In this document: positions 12,401 through 25,403 of the stretch, piece by piece
Layout of the letters: the number at the start of each line of letters is the position of its first letter
How positions within the stretch are numbered: position 1 is the first letter of the stretch
Origin: Echinostoma caproni
Lineage: Eukaryota; Platyhelminthes; Trematoda; Plagiorchiida; Echinostomatidae
Length of the DNA stretch: 64,000 nt
Direction of reading: 5' to 3'
Assembly (NCBI GenBank): GCA_900618425.1
Contig: UZAN01039831.1
Span: 8,134 to 72,133, forward strand
The notes under the pieces: model-generated
Told to the model about the DNA's origin: nothing
The model's database searches: none
Seen by the model: the letters and a program-made list of their open reading frames with translations, nothing else
Translations under genes and position numbers: made by a program

Positions 12401-13630
12401 AATATAAATGACTTTGATAAATCATAATATATAACATGTAAAACATTTGGGAACAAAATGTTATATTTTTATTATTAATTTCATCAAACACATGAGAGTT
12501 AATTGTTGACATAATAATAAACGAATGACCAAATTTAGATGAAATCTGAAGTGTAGAAACTGGTAGCTCCTAATCGGATAAACGGTATGGACGTAACATC
12601 TTTACCATGATTTTAACTAATTTGTGAGATAATCACTAAACTATAAATCACGGATAAATAGGACCAACTTAATGAGATCCATTTTGCCGAACAAGGTGGT
12701 CAGAGGAATCGAAAACAAAGCAATAATGCATGTCTTTCTATGCAGCCATGCTAAATGGTAACGGTTCTTTTGTTGTGAGTTCGCACGAATTCGTTGGAGT
12801 CATTTACAATAAACCCACATTCATTAATTACCTTCATAATTTGTGTGCTTCATTTCATAATATATTTAAATCCTCCGAGTGCTTGATGATGCCTCACGGG
12901 AATTCGATAGATCTAATTCAGATAGCAACTTAATTGAAAACGACAAGAGAAATGCCATCAGCGTTGGCGTATATTGATTGAACGGGCGAAAGGGAATAAA
13001 AGGACATTGTGAGCAAAAACGGGTGGCACATTTAATTTGGTCATTAGGATTTCCCAAATTCAAATATAGACGAAACAATATAGTTGTTATTCCCTTGCTC
13101 AAAAGTATAAATAATTCATTTACCGTTTTATTTTATTTTTCCTAGGCTGTTCACTGCTAGAGACCATCACGGAGGAAGCTAATTTGTAGTTGCATATAAA
13201 ACCGATTTAGAGCTGAAACCACAATGAACGCTGAATTGTATGTTCTTATAGCAACACAACACAAGCATTGAAATGGTACTGCAGACAAGCAAGATATATT
13301 TCAAACTGTTTCGGCTGTTCCTAGTTTACATTTACCCGAATTCCCGTGAGCCCCTAACACTTTGTATGATAGTATTTTTGAGAAAATGATGCAGCATGTC
13401 AACCATCTGTCTATCTACTATGAAACTTCTCGATAGTGTTTATTCCAGTAAACCACTAAACTAAAATTTCCACTTTTACCGTTCTCGAAGACCGCCGCAT
13501 GATGTAACTGATGAAAGTCTTCGACACCCAATCACATCAGGACAACTAGACGCTGACTGTGGTTTTCTACAACAAACCGTGCCATCATCACCTTTTGTCA
13601 CCACTCAAAAACGATCTAAGACATATCTTT
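9401..13630. other. No recognisable gene
   Basis: Mostly AT-rich sequence. The upstream part of the Penelope RT could extend a little into 9.4-9.6 kb, but I cannot follow it. The minus frame 10297-10587 (96 codons) and several frames at 11.5-13.1 kb lack any recognisable domain. No tRNA, rRNA or repeat was recognised. Confidence 0.5.
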
Positions 13631-13639
13631 GGTACATGA

Positions 13640-14727
13640 CATTGATAGGTACCTAAAGAGGACTGAAACACGGCGAACTGTAAATCATTTGGAAAATTAT
13701 CAAGCACTACAGGATGCTCTGAAAGCAGTTTAACAATGGTCTGTCATAACCGACATGAAATTCAACGATGTAAAACAATAGGCGTTGCCAATGCATCAAA
13801 AAGTTACTTTCTATACACAATTATAAGTCCATCTCTACCGCGGTTGCAAACGAAATTGGTCTGGGAGTAATAGTTATTAGAACATAAGATATCTCATATA
13901 TTGTTTTAGAGCGTTCTCACTGAATCCAAATCACGTTTGAATACAAAAACCGTGTTTTTGGATCGCGTGAAACAGTGCTAGTTCCTGTTCACGGTCACCA
14001 TATATTCGATCGCACACCGACTTTACCATCCACGTTTGAATTACTGGCTTATTCGTGACAAATCAGTGCTCAACCGTAAACAGAGAACAGCAATCAAAAT
14101 GACAAAAAAATGTCACTCGTTTGGATGCCGCCGAGGTCTAGTTAATATGCTCCTTGGCTATCAAATACAGCATCATCCTGACCCCACGTGTTGTAGTCTG
14201 CTGACACTATCTGGGAACGACAAATTCAAGGGACATCACTTTAGATCGTTGTTCAGAAAGAGTCAGCCAGCCTACCTGGGTCAAATATNNNNNNNNNNNN
14301 NNNNNNNNNNNNNNNNNNNNNNNNNNNNNNNNNNNNNNNNNNNNNNNNNNNNNNNNNNNNNNNNNNNNNNNNNNNNNNNNNNNNNNNNNNNNNNNNNNNN
14401 NNNNNNNNNNNNNNNNNNNNNNNNNNNNNNNNNNNNNNNNNNNNNNNNNNNNNNNNNNNNNNNNNNNNNNNNNNNNNNNNNNNNNNNNNNNNNNNNNNNN
14501 NNNNNNNNNNNNNNNNNNNNNNNNNNNNNNNNNNNNNNNNNNNNNNNNNNNNNNNNNNNNNNNNNNNNNNNNNNNNNNNNNNNNNNNNNNNNNNNNNNNC
14601 CTACCTGGGTCAAATATTAACTATATGGAACTCTCTTTCATTTATAGTTCTTTTCGCTCCAGTCAACGATGCTTTCCATTTGTCAGTTGATGAAGCATTT
14701 GAACGCCTAACTGCTCATTACCCATGA
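13640..14727 (+). mobile_element. CR1-like non-LTR retrotransposon remnant, palm to C-terminus, spanning the assembly gap
   Basis: A broken plus-strand frame gives the post-catalytic part of a CR1-like RT. NHLENYQALQDALKAV, a stop, then QWSVITDMKFNDVK (13690-13775) match the family's LQ-DL-x-V-x-W-x-x-x-W-x-M-x-FN-x-x-KC block. STAVANEIGLGVIVI (about 13835-13880) matches the E-DLGV-V strand. NDKFKGHHFRSLF (14215-14260) matches the RGH-FKL tail. After the gap, TIWNSLSFIV and SVDEAFERLTAHYP lead to a stop at 14725-14727, which is the WNSLP-VV-APSVN-F tail. The ending resembles the element at 757-2310. Collapsing the 18-bp duplication around the gap joins the two halves in frame. The catalytic box upstream is decayed (frameshifts near 13.64 kb). 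Confidence 0.7.
14271..14617. other. 311-bp assembly gap flanked by an 18-bp exact duplication
   Basis: N run from 14289 to 14599. The 18 bases at 14271-14288 recur exactly at 14600-14617. Merging the copies keeps the RT reading frame open across the join and brings the conserved tail blocks to normal spacing. The gap length is therefore probably fictitious. Frames drawn through the Ns are artefacts. Confidence 0.75.
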
Positions 14728-17436
14728 ATGAATGTGATTACAGATTATCCAATCATATACTTTGTACTTCCATGCGAACCCAGCATGTAAATGGCTTATA
14801 GGATTTATTCAGCTTCAATTTTGTCACTTACCTGAGATACATTTTGAATTTGGACCAATGTGAAGTTTTAAACAAAATTCTAACCTGTGTAGTAAAACGG
14901 ATTCCAAATGATGTTTGACTGTCGCCCATATATATAAACTGATCTTTAATCCGGATCAACTGAAAACATTCGCTACTCAAGCTATTTGCATTCAGGTGTA
15001 CTTTTAAATGCAATTTTGATTGACCTTACACGAAAACAATCTTTCCAAAAAAAGACAAAATACTGCTAGTATTCTTAGAGTTTTTGAAGAGCGGCTAACT
15101 TGTGGATCTTAATCCGTAATCCTTGAGTGGATTAGCGCAATGAAGTAAAACTACATTTTCCTCAAAGAAGTACGTGTTGCTTGTGGCGTAATCACACATT
15201 GTCTCTGTATCTTTACAAACTATCCGTGAAGGAACGTCTTGTCCTTAACGGTGTCGTATTTGAGCAAACATCAAATCGATTGATCAAATAATTACCGTTA
15301 TGATCAATAATACGTATATAATCGGTGTCATCCAGACCCCCCAGAGACGCCAGACAGTCATCTCTAACTATATTTTTCTTTGTCTCACGGACGACTCTCG
15401 GAATCTGTGTGAAATTCCTTCCATTTGGCCCACGAACAAATCATATAGGAAGATTTATAAAGCACTAAAAGCATTTTTCTCTCTTTGAACCTGTGTAGCT
15501 GCCACTTCAAAACATAGAAATTAGGTTTGCTAAGGCTGAAATATGTGAAATGTACAGTGAGAAAACTGAAACAACTGAAATATAATACGAAATAAAACGA
15601 GCCACCTAATTGATTGAACTTATAAAATGATACAGGCTGATATGTCTGTATCAATATTTTATATTTAAAGAGAGGTTTCGTTGTAATTCCACCGGTAACA
15701 AGCCCATTGAAATATGAAACCATCTTCAAAAAAATTGAGAATCTGGGACCCTAACCTGAACTGTATGCGTTATTTACAGACCAAATGTCAAAAACGCGTG
15801 ATGTTAAATACTTGCCGAAAGTAGCAGAGTTTGGATTGGCAATCACACAGACAGACTTGAAACCTATTTAAAATTATATCAAAACCCTTAGAGTGGAAGC
15901 AGTTGTAGTGTTGTATGTTGAAAGCGCACACTTCTAAAACTGTATGGAAACCCACTGACGATATTTATATTATTCTTTCCCAAATAAAATCGTGGACTAA
16001 AACACTTCAAAAAAAATGAATAAAGAAATGTCTCACAGTCAGCAGCTGACCAACTTTGAGTCAAACATCATAATCGTTTTATGCGATGCGAAAGGAAGGG
16101 GTAATGTTGTTAAATGACTTAGATCTTTCTACCAGAAATAACTGAAATTGTTAATTCTTCACTGATCATACTGATAAGTTGAAATTATTTAAGTTAATAA
16201 CTAATTTAAGTAGTTTATTGAGAATCATTTTCGGATACCTGTAATGAGTTGGTTGCCTTTCCGGGACCTAATAATCAAGTGCAATAGACCAACAATGTAA
16301 TTTAGAAAGTATAATCTGTTAACTAAAACAATAGTAATATTAGTCTATAGTATTACGTTGGTTTAGCCCGTTTATTTCCACAGTCATAGCAAACGCCATT
16401 GGTTGTTTAAAGATGTCTAAAACCGAAATAACGTGTAAACGGTACTCCAAATTCACCTCTCAACAACCCCACCGTTAAATATATAAACCTACTGAGAGCC
16501 AGACGGATAAACGCATTAGCCGAGCACAGAACTAATCAAATCAAATCCATAAGTACACAGCGCTAATATTATTCCGCATCCTGAGTACACAATCTTACGT
16601 GAACTCATGGCATACCCTCCCTGTGCAAACAGGTGCAAGGTGCGCGAGAACAGTTGTCCTTCTTTGCGATGCATTTTGATTTGTGTAAAAAATGTTTATT
16701 TTTATTTTACGTGTTTTCACAGAACAGTTCAACGGTATTTACTGAATGCACATTTGACCTTTAACAATGAGTTGTGGCTGCACGTTTATTATACTTGATA
16801 GGTTTACTCCCGTGAAGAAAGTGTAATGATTACTGGTCTATCTGGCAACTGGTTTATGTTGTTATATATGTTCCTCTGCCTGCGTCACGGGGATGTGATA
16901 CTCCCGGCTCATGCAATAGATTTGATTGCTTTACAACGGAAACGCACCGCTTATAACGAAGATTTTATAGATAAAGGGAAGGGAATCTCCAAACCACCTT
17001 TCGTTCCTGATAGCTCGACAATATGCACAATTCTTTACTAGCGCTTGGGCAACAGTAAGCTCAAAAATAAATGTGAGATATTTGCTCCCAAGAACAACAG
17101 AAACTAGGAGATTCAGAGGAAATTAATAACCCATATCTGCTGAGCTTTGTTCTTAATTTTAGGCTGAATGTAATCATGAACACCTGTTGTGATCGCGTTA
17201 TTGTGACCCGTGTGCACATTGTCGCGATATTCTCAGTGCTAATGGACAAGTCTTGAATCCGGTCATGCTTCTGACTCAAGACCTCTATAAAACACAGTGA
17301 ACGTAATCACAGTTTTGTATCCGCACTTTATTCAGATCTAAAATGGCTAAACATTATAAACATGCACGTGGACTACGTTATGATACCTATGGTGGATTCA
17401 CTTCGTGCTAGGGTAGTAAATAAACTCAATAATAAA
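14728..17436. other. No recognisable gene
   Basis: The first few hundred bases may be 3' UTR of the CR1-like element, but no tail repeat is visible. The minus frame 15385-15729 (114 codons) and plus frame 16826-17041 (71 codons) show no domain. No RNA gene was recognised. Confidence 0.5.
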
Positions 17437-17873
17437 TGTAATTTTCAGAACAAAACACGAAATAGCGAACAATTTTCTTTTCGATAACTTTCTCATCTGG
17501 CTAATACAGTTATACAAATAAGTAAAAGGCATATCACATTTGCATAAAGTTTGACATACGTGTGTAGATTGAATTGGTAGATATAATTAGTTGTTTATGT
17601 GTGGTTTACAAACAAAAATGGAGTGGTGGGTGGATGGGGAAGGGACGCGTCACAAGAGGGATTAGGACCGAGTCAAGGTTAACCATCACCGGTTTCGGAT
17701 ACGGGGTCAATCGCAAGGGTCAGCGGGTCATGGAATCCAATCCGCACAAACACGTCTAACGTGATGCAAATGTTATATGCCTTTTACCTATTTATATAAC
17801 TGTATTAGCCAGATGAGAAAGTTATCGAAAACGAGGTTGTTCGCTATTTCGTGTTTTGTTCTCAAATGTTACA
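17437..17873. mobile_element. MITE-like element with about 108-bp terminal inverted repeats
   Basis: The arm at 17437-17545 is the imperfect reverse complement of 17764-17873, at about 90 percent by eye over the inner hundred bases. Shared words include AGAACAAAACACGAAATAGC, ATAACTTTCTCATCTGGC and GTAAAAGGCATAT. The spacer of about 218 bp is GC-richer and carries one short frame (17574-17759) with no recognised domain, so it encodes no transposase. Size and structure fit a non-autonomous foldback or MITE-type DNA element. No clear target-site duplication was found, so the ends may be off by a few bases. The right arm lies against the 3' end of the SINE at 17896-18079. Confidence 0.7.
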
Positions 17874-17895
17874 ATGGGAATCCTCAATGAAATGT

Positions 17896-18079
17896 ATTTT
17901 TACTTCCTCTGTATTTATTGAATACACAACTGTACAGTCAGCTTTCAGGAAAGATCTGCGGCCATACAAAGCTATCTGCTGAAATGTATGAATAGAAAAG
18001 GCGGGTGAGGGTAGAGCGGTTTGAGCCCGGAACCTCCGGGTCACAATTTCATGACTTAATCACTTGGCCATTACCGCCA
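17896..18079 (-). repeat. tRNA-derived SINE-like repeat, copy 1
   Basis: Minus-strand sequence starting at about 18079 begins GGCGGTAATGGCCAAGTGAT, an A-box-like start as in tRNA-Ser/Leu. About 40 bases later GGGCTCAAACC resembles a B box. A unique body follows (CTCTACCC, then CTTTGTATGGC) and then an ATTCAATAAATA end. The same order with diverged sequence occurs at 45676-45856 on the plus strand. This is what a Pol III tRNA-derived SINE family looks like. The acceptor stem does not close, so it is not a working tRNA. Confidence 0.6.
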
Positions 18080-18084
18080 ATATA

Positions 18085-20870
18085 TGTAAACGATACTTCT
18101 GTTTGGAACTCGCTTCATATCATACGCTTTTATAACCGTCATTTGGAAGTTGCAAGCAACTTTATTTGCCTTGTTGACAGACATTTTGTGCTCGGCTTTT
18201 TGTAACGGTCTTTGTGCGTATCAGGACATTGTTTACACAAAACAAAAACAAAACTGGTCAAACGGACTTTGGAAAAAAGAGATTCGTATTTGGTTTTCTT
18301 TTTTTTGTTATTTACACTCTGGTTTTAATTCAGACAGCTCGACCGAAAGAAGAGAAATCATTCTGTTCTTAGTGACTTATGTAGCTCAAAGTTTTCTGAT
18401 TCATTATTCGAGCAGAACTGATTCAAATGATAAACTGAAATTTGCGAGTAAACCGCATCCATCTGAATTAGCATTCATCTTTGATTCTCACCGGAGACGG
18501 AGAGCCCAAAAGGGTTTGTGTCCTATCTACTTGCACATCAGTTTTGTTTTTTGTTGAGGCGCTTTGGAACGTTCATAAGAAGTTGTGGTGGAAAATGACC
18601 TACAAATATATCATGAAATTTGCTTAGTGTTCTTTCCATTGCATTTTGAATGTAACATGTGTCCCTCACAGCGTCATACGCTGGATGTCTGAATGTGGTC
18701 CAGAATGCAGTTGTGTTTGTTTTTTTCGGAAACATTTTGAACTTGTTACCGGATCTATGTTTGCCCGCTAAAACTCCTCCAATATACGGAATGAACCAGA
18801 TCTATTGGCAAATGTGTACCACATCAAAGCATGCTGCTCGATGTACACAGTCTGATATTTTATAACTAAAGGACTGGTATCCCGGTGATGTGAAGAAATT
18901 CTAAGTCTTGCTCCAACAGTGATTTTATATGCACCTGGGTGGTTTGTTCGTATATTTTATCTTCATTTTACCCAAACCAGTTCACGCCAGGTTGAACTTG
19001 AGTAGCCTAGGTGTAAAGATGACTTCACATTAGAACCAAAAATAAGAAATACTCAAATTTTCAACGGTACCTGCATTGAAGAATCGAAATTTGCGGTTAT
19101 CATTTTCCCTTGGTAATTTGAAGCTGTCGTTCTTATCTCGGGCCAGCAAATCATATATTTAGTTCCCCGACAAAAACAGTTTGTATTGCGCGAAGTACCA
19201 TTCACTGATTCAGATGTAAAATGAAATACTGGATTAACAAAATTGTTCAGTTTGTATACCTGCACTGCATTAACCGATGTTGATTATTTGGTGTCATTTG
19301 GTAATAATTAATCATTTTGTTGCCATACATAGATAAGGCCCAGATGATTTGAATTAAAACGATATAGAGAAATGCATATAAATGTGCATATATCATTTCA
19401 TAATTGATTATCTACAACAGATATGCCTAATTTATACCCATCAGTTTCCGTTGGTTCAGTTAAAAAATGAATGAACCACAAAACTTCTAATCACTGCGCA
19501 ATGTTTTTTACATAATTCGAGAAATCACTTTTGATGTATCATAATATGAATCCTTGTGCAGTGATCGTGTTCGTCCGAACAGTTTGCGGTGTACTCACTC
19601 ATTTTTTCCTACTTGAACTTATTGATTCTGGTTAGTTTCAGTTGCTCACAATGTTTCAGAATTATGAACTTCAGTGTCGCGATTTAACCTATGTGAATGA
19701 CAGTCTATACATCACATAAATTATCGCAAGCCCGATGTGATTCAAACGCGGATCCGGCACCCGACATACAGTAAATTTGGGCAACTACCAGTGTCCGCTG
19801 GAAAACACGAGCCCTCTCCGGTGAATACAAAGTATACTTCTCACCTTTTGGTAAACTGCATCAGTATTTCCTTCTCTAAATAAACATGCATGCGTCGATG
19901 TTTACTAATGTCAGCCTCATAGATGACATTATCCGGACATCGGTTTTGTGATACATTGACTGCTTTTACGCTATGGCTCAATACATCGACTGAAGCATAA
20001 AAAGCTAAGCCACATTACATAAGGGATTAAGAACTGCAGTAAGCATTAAAATTGAGCTTTTGTTCAATAATAAAACGACTGAATATCTTTAATTCCATTA
20101 GGATAAGCGATATCAAAGGTACATTTTTCTTGCCATAGGGTGCTGCCACATGAACAACCAATTTTAACGTTATTGCCCGTTTGCTAACAGCCAAGCAACA
20201 GAGCAACCAGAAATAATATCTAAACCATTACCCCTCATTATAGCAATAGAACTAAATCTAGGTAAAAGTCAAATTATTAGTGAAATATGTTCAAAACCTT
20301 CTATGGAATATAAAATTCGGATGCACTAGCAGCTAAATATATATTCTTCAGGATTCACCCGTCGAGTCCTATGGGTTTGCGGTCAATCGTAGTAGATATT
20401 TCCGAGCTCGATCGTTTACTACATTTGTGAATAGGTGATATAAATTAGTGTCATTTTTTCTGTGAGGTGGCCATAAATAAGCAAGCCTTTCAAAAGGTAG
20501 TGGCTGAAATTTTGAGTAAATGGCCACAGTGATTGGATCTCGCAAAAAAACAGTAATGCTCATTATAGATTGTGTTTCTTTGTGAGTTTTTCACACTCCA
20601 TAACCCAAGTGACTAATGTTTACGAGGGTTTAGACAATGATCAAACATTTGCATGGACTAAACTCCGTTTTAATAGCTATCAAAGATACAAATACAAGCG
20701 TAATTCTTTATTTTTCGTTAGCAAGTTTTCATCAAATCTCATTATTTGATTAGGTGAATGTTCTCTTTGAAAATTGATGAGTACTATTTAGCTTTACCTA
20801 TCTATTATGGGTTTATCTTCAAACTGTTATTTTCTACGTCCAACAGTCATGCAAATTGATATTTTTATTT
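18085..20870. other. No recognisable gene
   Basis: The plus frame 18150-18557 (135 codons) is the longest here and shows no known domain. Its basic end near 18490-18520 is notable but not diagnostic. A GC-richer patch at 19741-19840 is weakly tRNA-like on the minus strand (GTTTGAATC). Nothing else was recognised. Confidence 0.45.
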
Positions 20871-20879
20871 ACTTTTTCG

Positions 20880-22990
20880 AAAATCTGAATAACCTTGTCT
20901 AAAGGTCTTCAGAACAAGCAGTGGAATTGAGAGCGTGTGGAATGATGGAAACGACTTGTCATCTCTGAATGCAATCGATAGTCAGGATTTGCGAGAACCC
21001 TCTGCGTAATTTTTTGATTGAAGCTATGTGATACTGTGAAAGCTTTACAGCTAACTCATTCTCATGAATAAAAAATACAGAGCTACTAATAATTAGACCG
21101 CGACGTAAGACTTTGAAATCCTGTTTGAGTAAGCCAGGAAAAATAACTAGGGAAAACTAAAGTAAGAAGGGGAAAACACACTGATAAACAAAGATAGAAA
21201 TAACTTAATGGGATCGGCAAAATTGCCTGAGCTGTCAAAAAGATAGGAGCGGCAGTTTACCAATGCAGTTGTAGATGTGGGTTGACCAAATAAGATCGCT
21301 ATCTACGATTACATCAAGATATTTGACATATTTCACCCCAGATAAAAAACTGTTTTTAACCACTGTGTAGTCTGTCGGATATGGATAGTCAGCAAAACTA
21401 TATAAACACTCAACATAATTACTGAGGTTTAAGATTAGCCCGGACGAGGAGGAGAATGACTGAAGTTGATCAAGATTGCAGTAAAAACAAATGGATTGCC
21501 ACAGCACGACGTCCTCTACATATTTCAAAATACGTGCAGGAGAAACACAAGGAATATCACAAATAAAAGTGGAAAATATGTATGTGGATAGCACAGCTCC
21601 TTGAGGATCTCCGGAGTTGTTGACTGATGGTTTATACGAAGCTTTTCTATGTTTATTGTTTGTTGGTCTGCCAGTAGTTAGACAGCCAAGCTAGTAACTG
21701 CTTGGGACATTGGAAAGATTACAGTGTTTGTAGAAACTTTGCTCGAGGAGTGGAATCCAATGCTGAATAGTTGTCAAAAGAAAAAATACTAAACAGGTTT
21801 AACACAGTTGTTTTAATTCTTAGTGATACAATGAATAAGTTAGAGATTGCATCTAAATGCATCTATTAGATTTGTATGAAAACTGTAGAGGATCATTGAG
21901 AACGTTTACATCCTGGTGAATGCGTTCCAGGAAAACCTGTTCGGTCGCAGTAGGAGCAGATGATGTTATTCCTATAGGACAGAAACGTTTGGAGAGGATA
22001 GAAGATTTGGATGTTTGGGAGATTGGTATGGTTGTGATCGGCCTCTAACAGTATGGGATAGTTGAGGAGATGATTAACCAGCTAGGGAAGCGGCACCCAA
22101 TTTGAAGAGTCCTGGAAGCACATCATCCGGACCTGTAACAAAGGATGCATTACAACTATGTTTACCAAAACGCAATTTGACAATGTTTCCACGTTAGAAA
22201 AAATTTATGACCAGTAGCAAGAATATTTGACGACACGCATAGCAATGCGGCATTGAGTTCATCAACATCTAGCATTGAACGTACTTCCATCCTTTCACAG
22301 AAAAGTCAGTGAGAGATGTTTGTTATTTTCGATCCTGAGCATTCATCACATAATAATGCGTTTAATCTAATCATTTCAACTTTGATAAGCTTGGACAAGT
22401 GCCTGACAGCTGACGCATAATGATACTTGTGTGCATTTTTCTTTCGTCTTGGTAGCGACATTAGTAGTGGTGCGGTTATCCTTCCGTTGGTCTCATACAC
22501 ACTTTAAACAGGGCAGAAGTAACTATAAATGGCATTAATTGTTTGGGTGAAATGGAGGAATACACGAGAATAGAGACCAAGAAGATGATGCAAATCATAA
22601 GGAAGCCGGTCTTAGAGATTCGCTGAGAAGAGGAACACTTGCGGTTAGAAGTTGGCTAAAACAAAAACTGATGCGTTAAGGTTGAGAGAAGGATTTACAT
22701 CGAACCAACAATGATCGCCGGTGGAAAATGGTTCTTTTAGACCTAAAGAAAAAGAGTTGAAAAGTTTGTAAATACCCCATCTATTATTAAGTTATCTCTT
22801 CTGGGAGAGGGACGAAGATCTGTCATTTTTTAATGACAAAATAGCATGAGTACTGGAATGGTTAAAGCCTCCAACGATTATGTGTAATTTAAAGTCTGAA
22901 ACTAGGGGGAATAAGTGGTGTAAATGAGACGAAAAATTATACGCGACCTAATTGTGTAAATTAAGGTGCAATATACAAGTATATATATAA
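20880..22990 (-). mobile_element. APE-type non-LTR retrotransposon remnant (endonuclease + RT)
   Basis: On the minus strand, IIVGGFNHS (22881-22855) stands for the APE endonuclease GDFN motif, and STGDHCW (about 22726-22706) for its SDH motif. A basic linker with RRKKNAHK is at 22500-22306. The RT has GDPQGAVLS just upstream of 21594, then ILKYVEDVVLW (families Y-A-D-D), GVKYVKYL, and IFPGLLKQDFKVLRRGL (about 21150-21095) in the C-terminal domain. Stops interrupt most segments and the first catalytic Asp of YxDD is Glu. The C-terminal FPGLL-DF-x-x-RR-L block is shared with the element at 31.9-34.5 kb, so the two are related. Both ends are estimates. Confidence 0.72.
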
Positions 22991-25403
22991 GCATTCCCGG
23001 GAGGACGTATTCTTAGCGTATAGTTGCCCGCCCCCCACCCCCACTTCAAAGCGCTCACTCATTCGAAGTGTGCAGACTTCAACTATGCTTTGATACGGAT
23101 TCGAGAGAACACGTATAAAAGCTAGATTTGAAGAAGCAAAATATTCTATATAATAAGAAAATAGATATTCAGTCTCTCATAGGTCATTCAACAAAAGTGG
23201 CACATGCGCACCAAAACACATGCACCAGTCCGGACTTTGGTGAAGACGAACTGCCAATCGCCTCGATTTTGTTTACCTGATGAACAGAATGATTCACCGT
23301 TTCTGTCAGTGTGCTCGCGGCCTGACGGTGCGGGGCCATTCACAATGAATCTGTCATGTCCATGAAGAACTCGGTCTTGAAGCCATAAAACTGTCTGAGT
23401 CATTGATTTGGGCATAGTGATTGACTGTTTACTTTGTACGTGTGTGAATATATTCATTTATTTCTTTGTTGGTCATTGTCGTTTTTACACTGCACAAGCA
23501 CACCTAGCAAAATACGCTCCCACTAGCTTCAGTGCTTAGCGTGCTTAGAGAATATCCACTTGCTAAATATTCCGCACAAAGTAGCTTCTGTGCTGATTTA
23601 GTTCACATTCCATGACTATACAAATGAGGGGGACGTGTACGTTTCATTCCTGAGTTCTCTCTTGTGATGAAGTGAAACGTAAGCTTGGATGGTACCTCCA
23701 AAAGTAGTTTTACTTGGTGTTTATTATTCTTCAAAAACGATTTGAAAGTAAACCCCGATCTTTTGATAAATTATAACTCTCGCCATTAGACGAGCCCAGA
23801 TTCAGAGTGTGAAACCGTATCCAGTGGTGTGAAAGTATGATAATTTTTCACATACCCCAGCAGATTAATTCTAATAACTTAATCTGTATTCTGCAATTCA
23901 GCTTTCATCTACTGAATAAGAAAACTTGAAAATTACGCCGCTAATACGTTGATGAACTATGTTTTCGTCAATAGCCCTGGTTTATGTAGCTATGCTCTAA
24001 TTTACATGCTCAGTTAGCGTAGTACTCACTTTGTGTATACTAGGTCACAAATGGAGCTGATTTGTCTAATGTACCTTGGGAGTATACCATCTTCAAGCCG
24101 ACCTGCCAATGCAATGCGATGATCAACCGCATTTCAGTATCATATTCAAGAGGTTACGGATTTCGCTGATAACTTTTGTAAATGCTGATTATTGTAGCAA
24201 ATACACTTGGGCAATATGGATTGTGAAACTTCATTTGTATACTTTTTCTCATGCAATTGAAATCAATTTTTCAATCAACGAAGGAATTTCACGTGTCTGA
24301 AAACTCTACGGTAATTAAAAAACATCTGAAAACTGGAAACTCTTAGATACATAGCGGAAAGCTTTCCTTCAAACACATCCACTCTCAAATATAATAATAT
24401 GTGGTAGTAATTAGTTCAGTTTGGTGAGCTAAGGAATGATCTCAAGTTTTGCTTTTGTACAACGAGTCTTCCGTTGAACCGACCTTGGAGTACAATGTCC
24501 TCGCGTGTACGAATTAACTCAAAATTCTTCCGTGTCTGAACAAATTCAGAGATACATGTTTCCGCAAAGGAACCCTGAGGAAGCGTCTTATTTTATCCAA
24601 AATTTAGCTTAAGATATCCTTACAATCAAATGAATAAACTTTACTGCCCATCAAACACGCGGTAAAACATGATTAACGGATTTCCGTGGTAGGCTTTGGG
24701 AGACACTGCCTGGAAAATTGCTTTAGTGTTGATTCAGAAAAACGCCAAGTTGCTTTCTACCCAATTTGAATCAAATTGGTCTATTCAAACCATGGAGAAC
24801 AAAACGGAAATATTTAAGCATAGCCTGATCCCACTGATGCGTTCATAGATTGTTGTTACCACTTTTCTGTTAGTAGTATTTTACTTCCATCTTTAACAGC
24901 TGTGATTTAACACTGTTATTTGATATACCTATTTTAGGAGCAGATTAAAGATAAATCCACGATTTAAAATTTACGATTCCTAATGAGCGACTAAAATGCC
25001 TGGATTTCGAAAGAATGCTGAAAATAGACTCAGCAAACGTTGTTTAGTGCTTGTTGTGTTTTCAAAAAAATGTGATATGGTCATGCAAAGAATTTTGAAC
25101 ATTGAGAACAAACGTTAACACCTGTTGCTCCGGGGTTCAATAAAAACATTTGTTTTAAGGTAGTCTGCTTTCTAATAATAGCAGTACATAGATCTGTATA
25201 CATTTCATGAGCTGAGAAACAAGTTAGATGCTCTCGCATATTTCCTTATAAACAACTGTTTCAATTCATTCCCCATCACAATATGCACAGCCCCCCACTA
25301 ATTTTTAATGTATTATTGTATCAGGGTAACTGATGAACGCCCCCTTATAAGAAAACTGATATTCTTTCAACTTGTTTTCCTTTTCCATTTAATTCTGCCG
25401 TGA
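22991..25403. other. No recognisable gene
   Basis: Contains a poly-C tract (23032-23042) and the minus frame 23188-23457 (89 codons, relatively GC-rich, no known domain). The rest is AT-rich and featureless. Confidence 0.5.

Noticed and set aside
14036..14620. A 194-codon plus ORF and a 110-codon minus ORF across the gap
   Set aside because: Most of both consists of unknown bases. Only the first 84 codons of the plus ORF are real sequence, and they belong to a dead retroelement.
19741..19840. Minus-strand tRNA-like segment ending GTTTGAATC
   Set aside because: A-box spacing and stems do not fit, and no second copy was found in the window.
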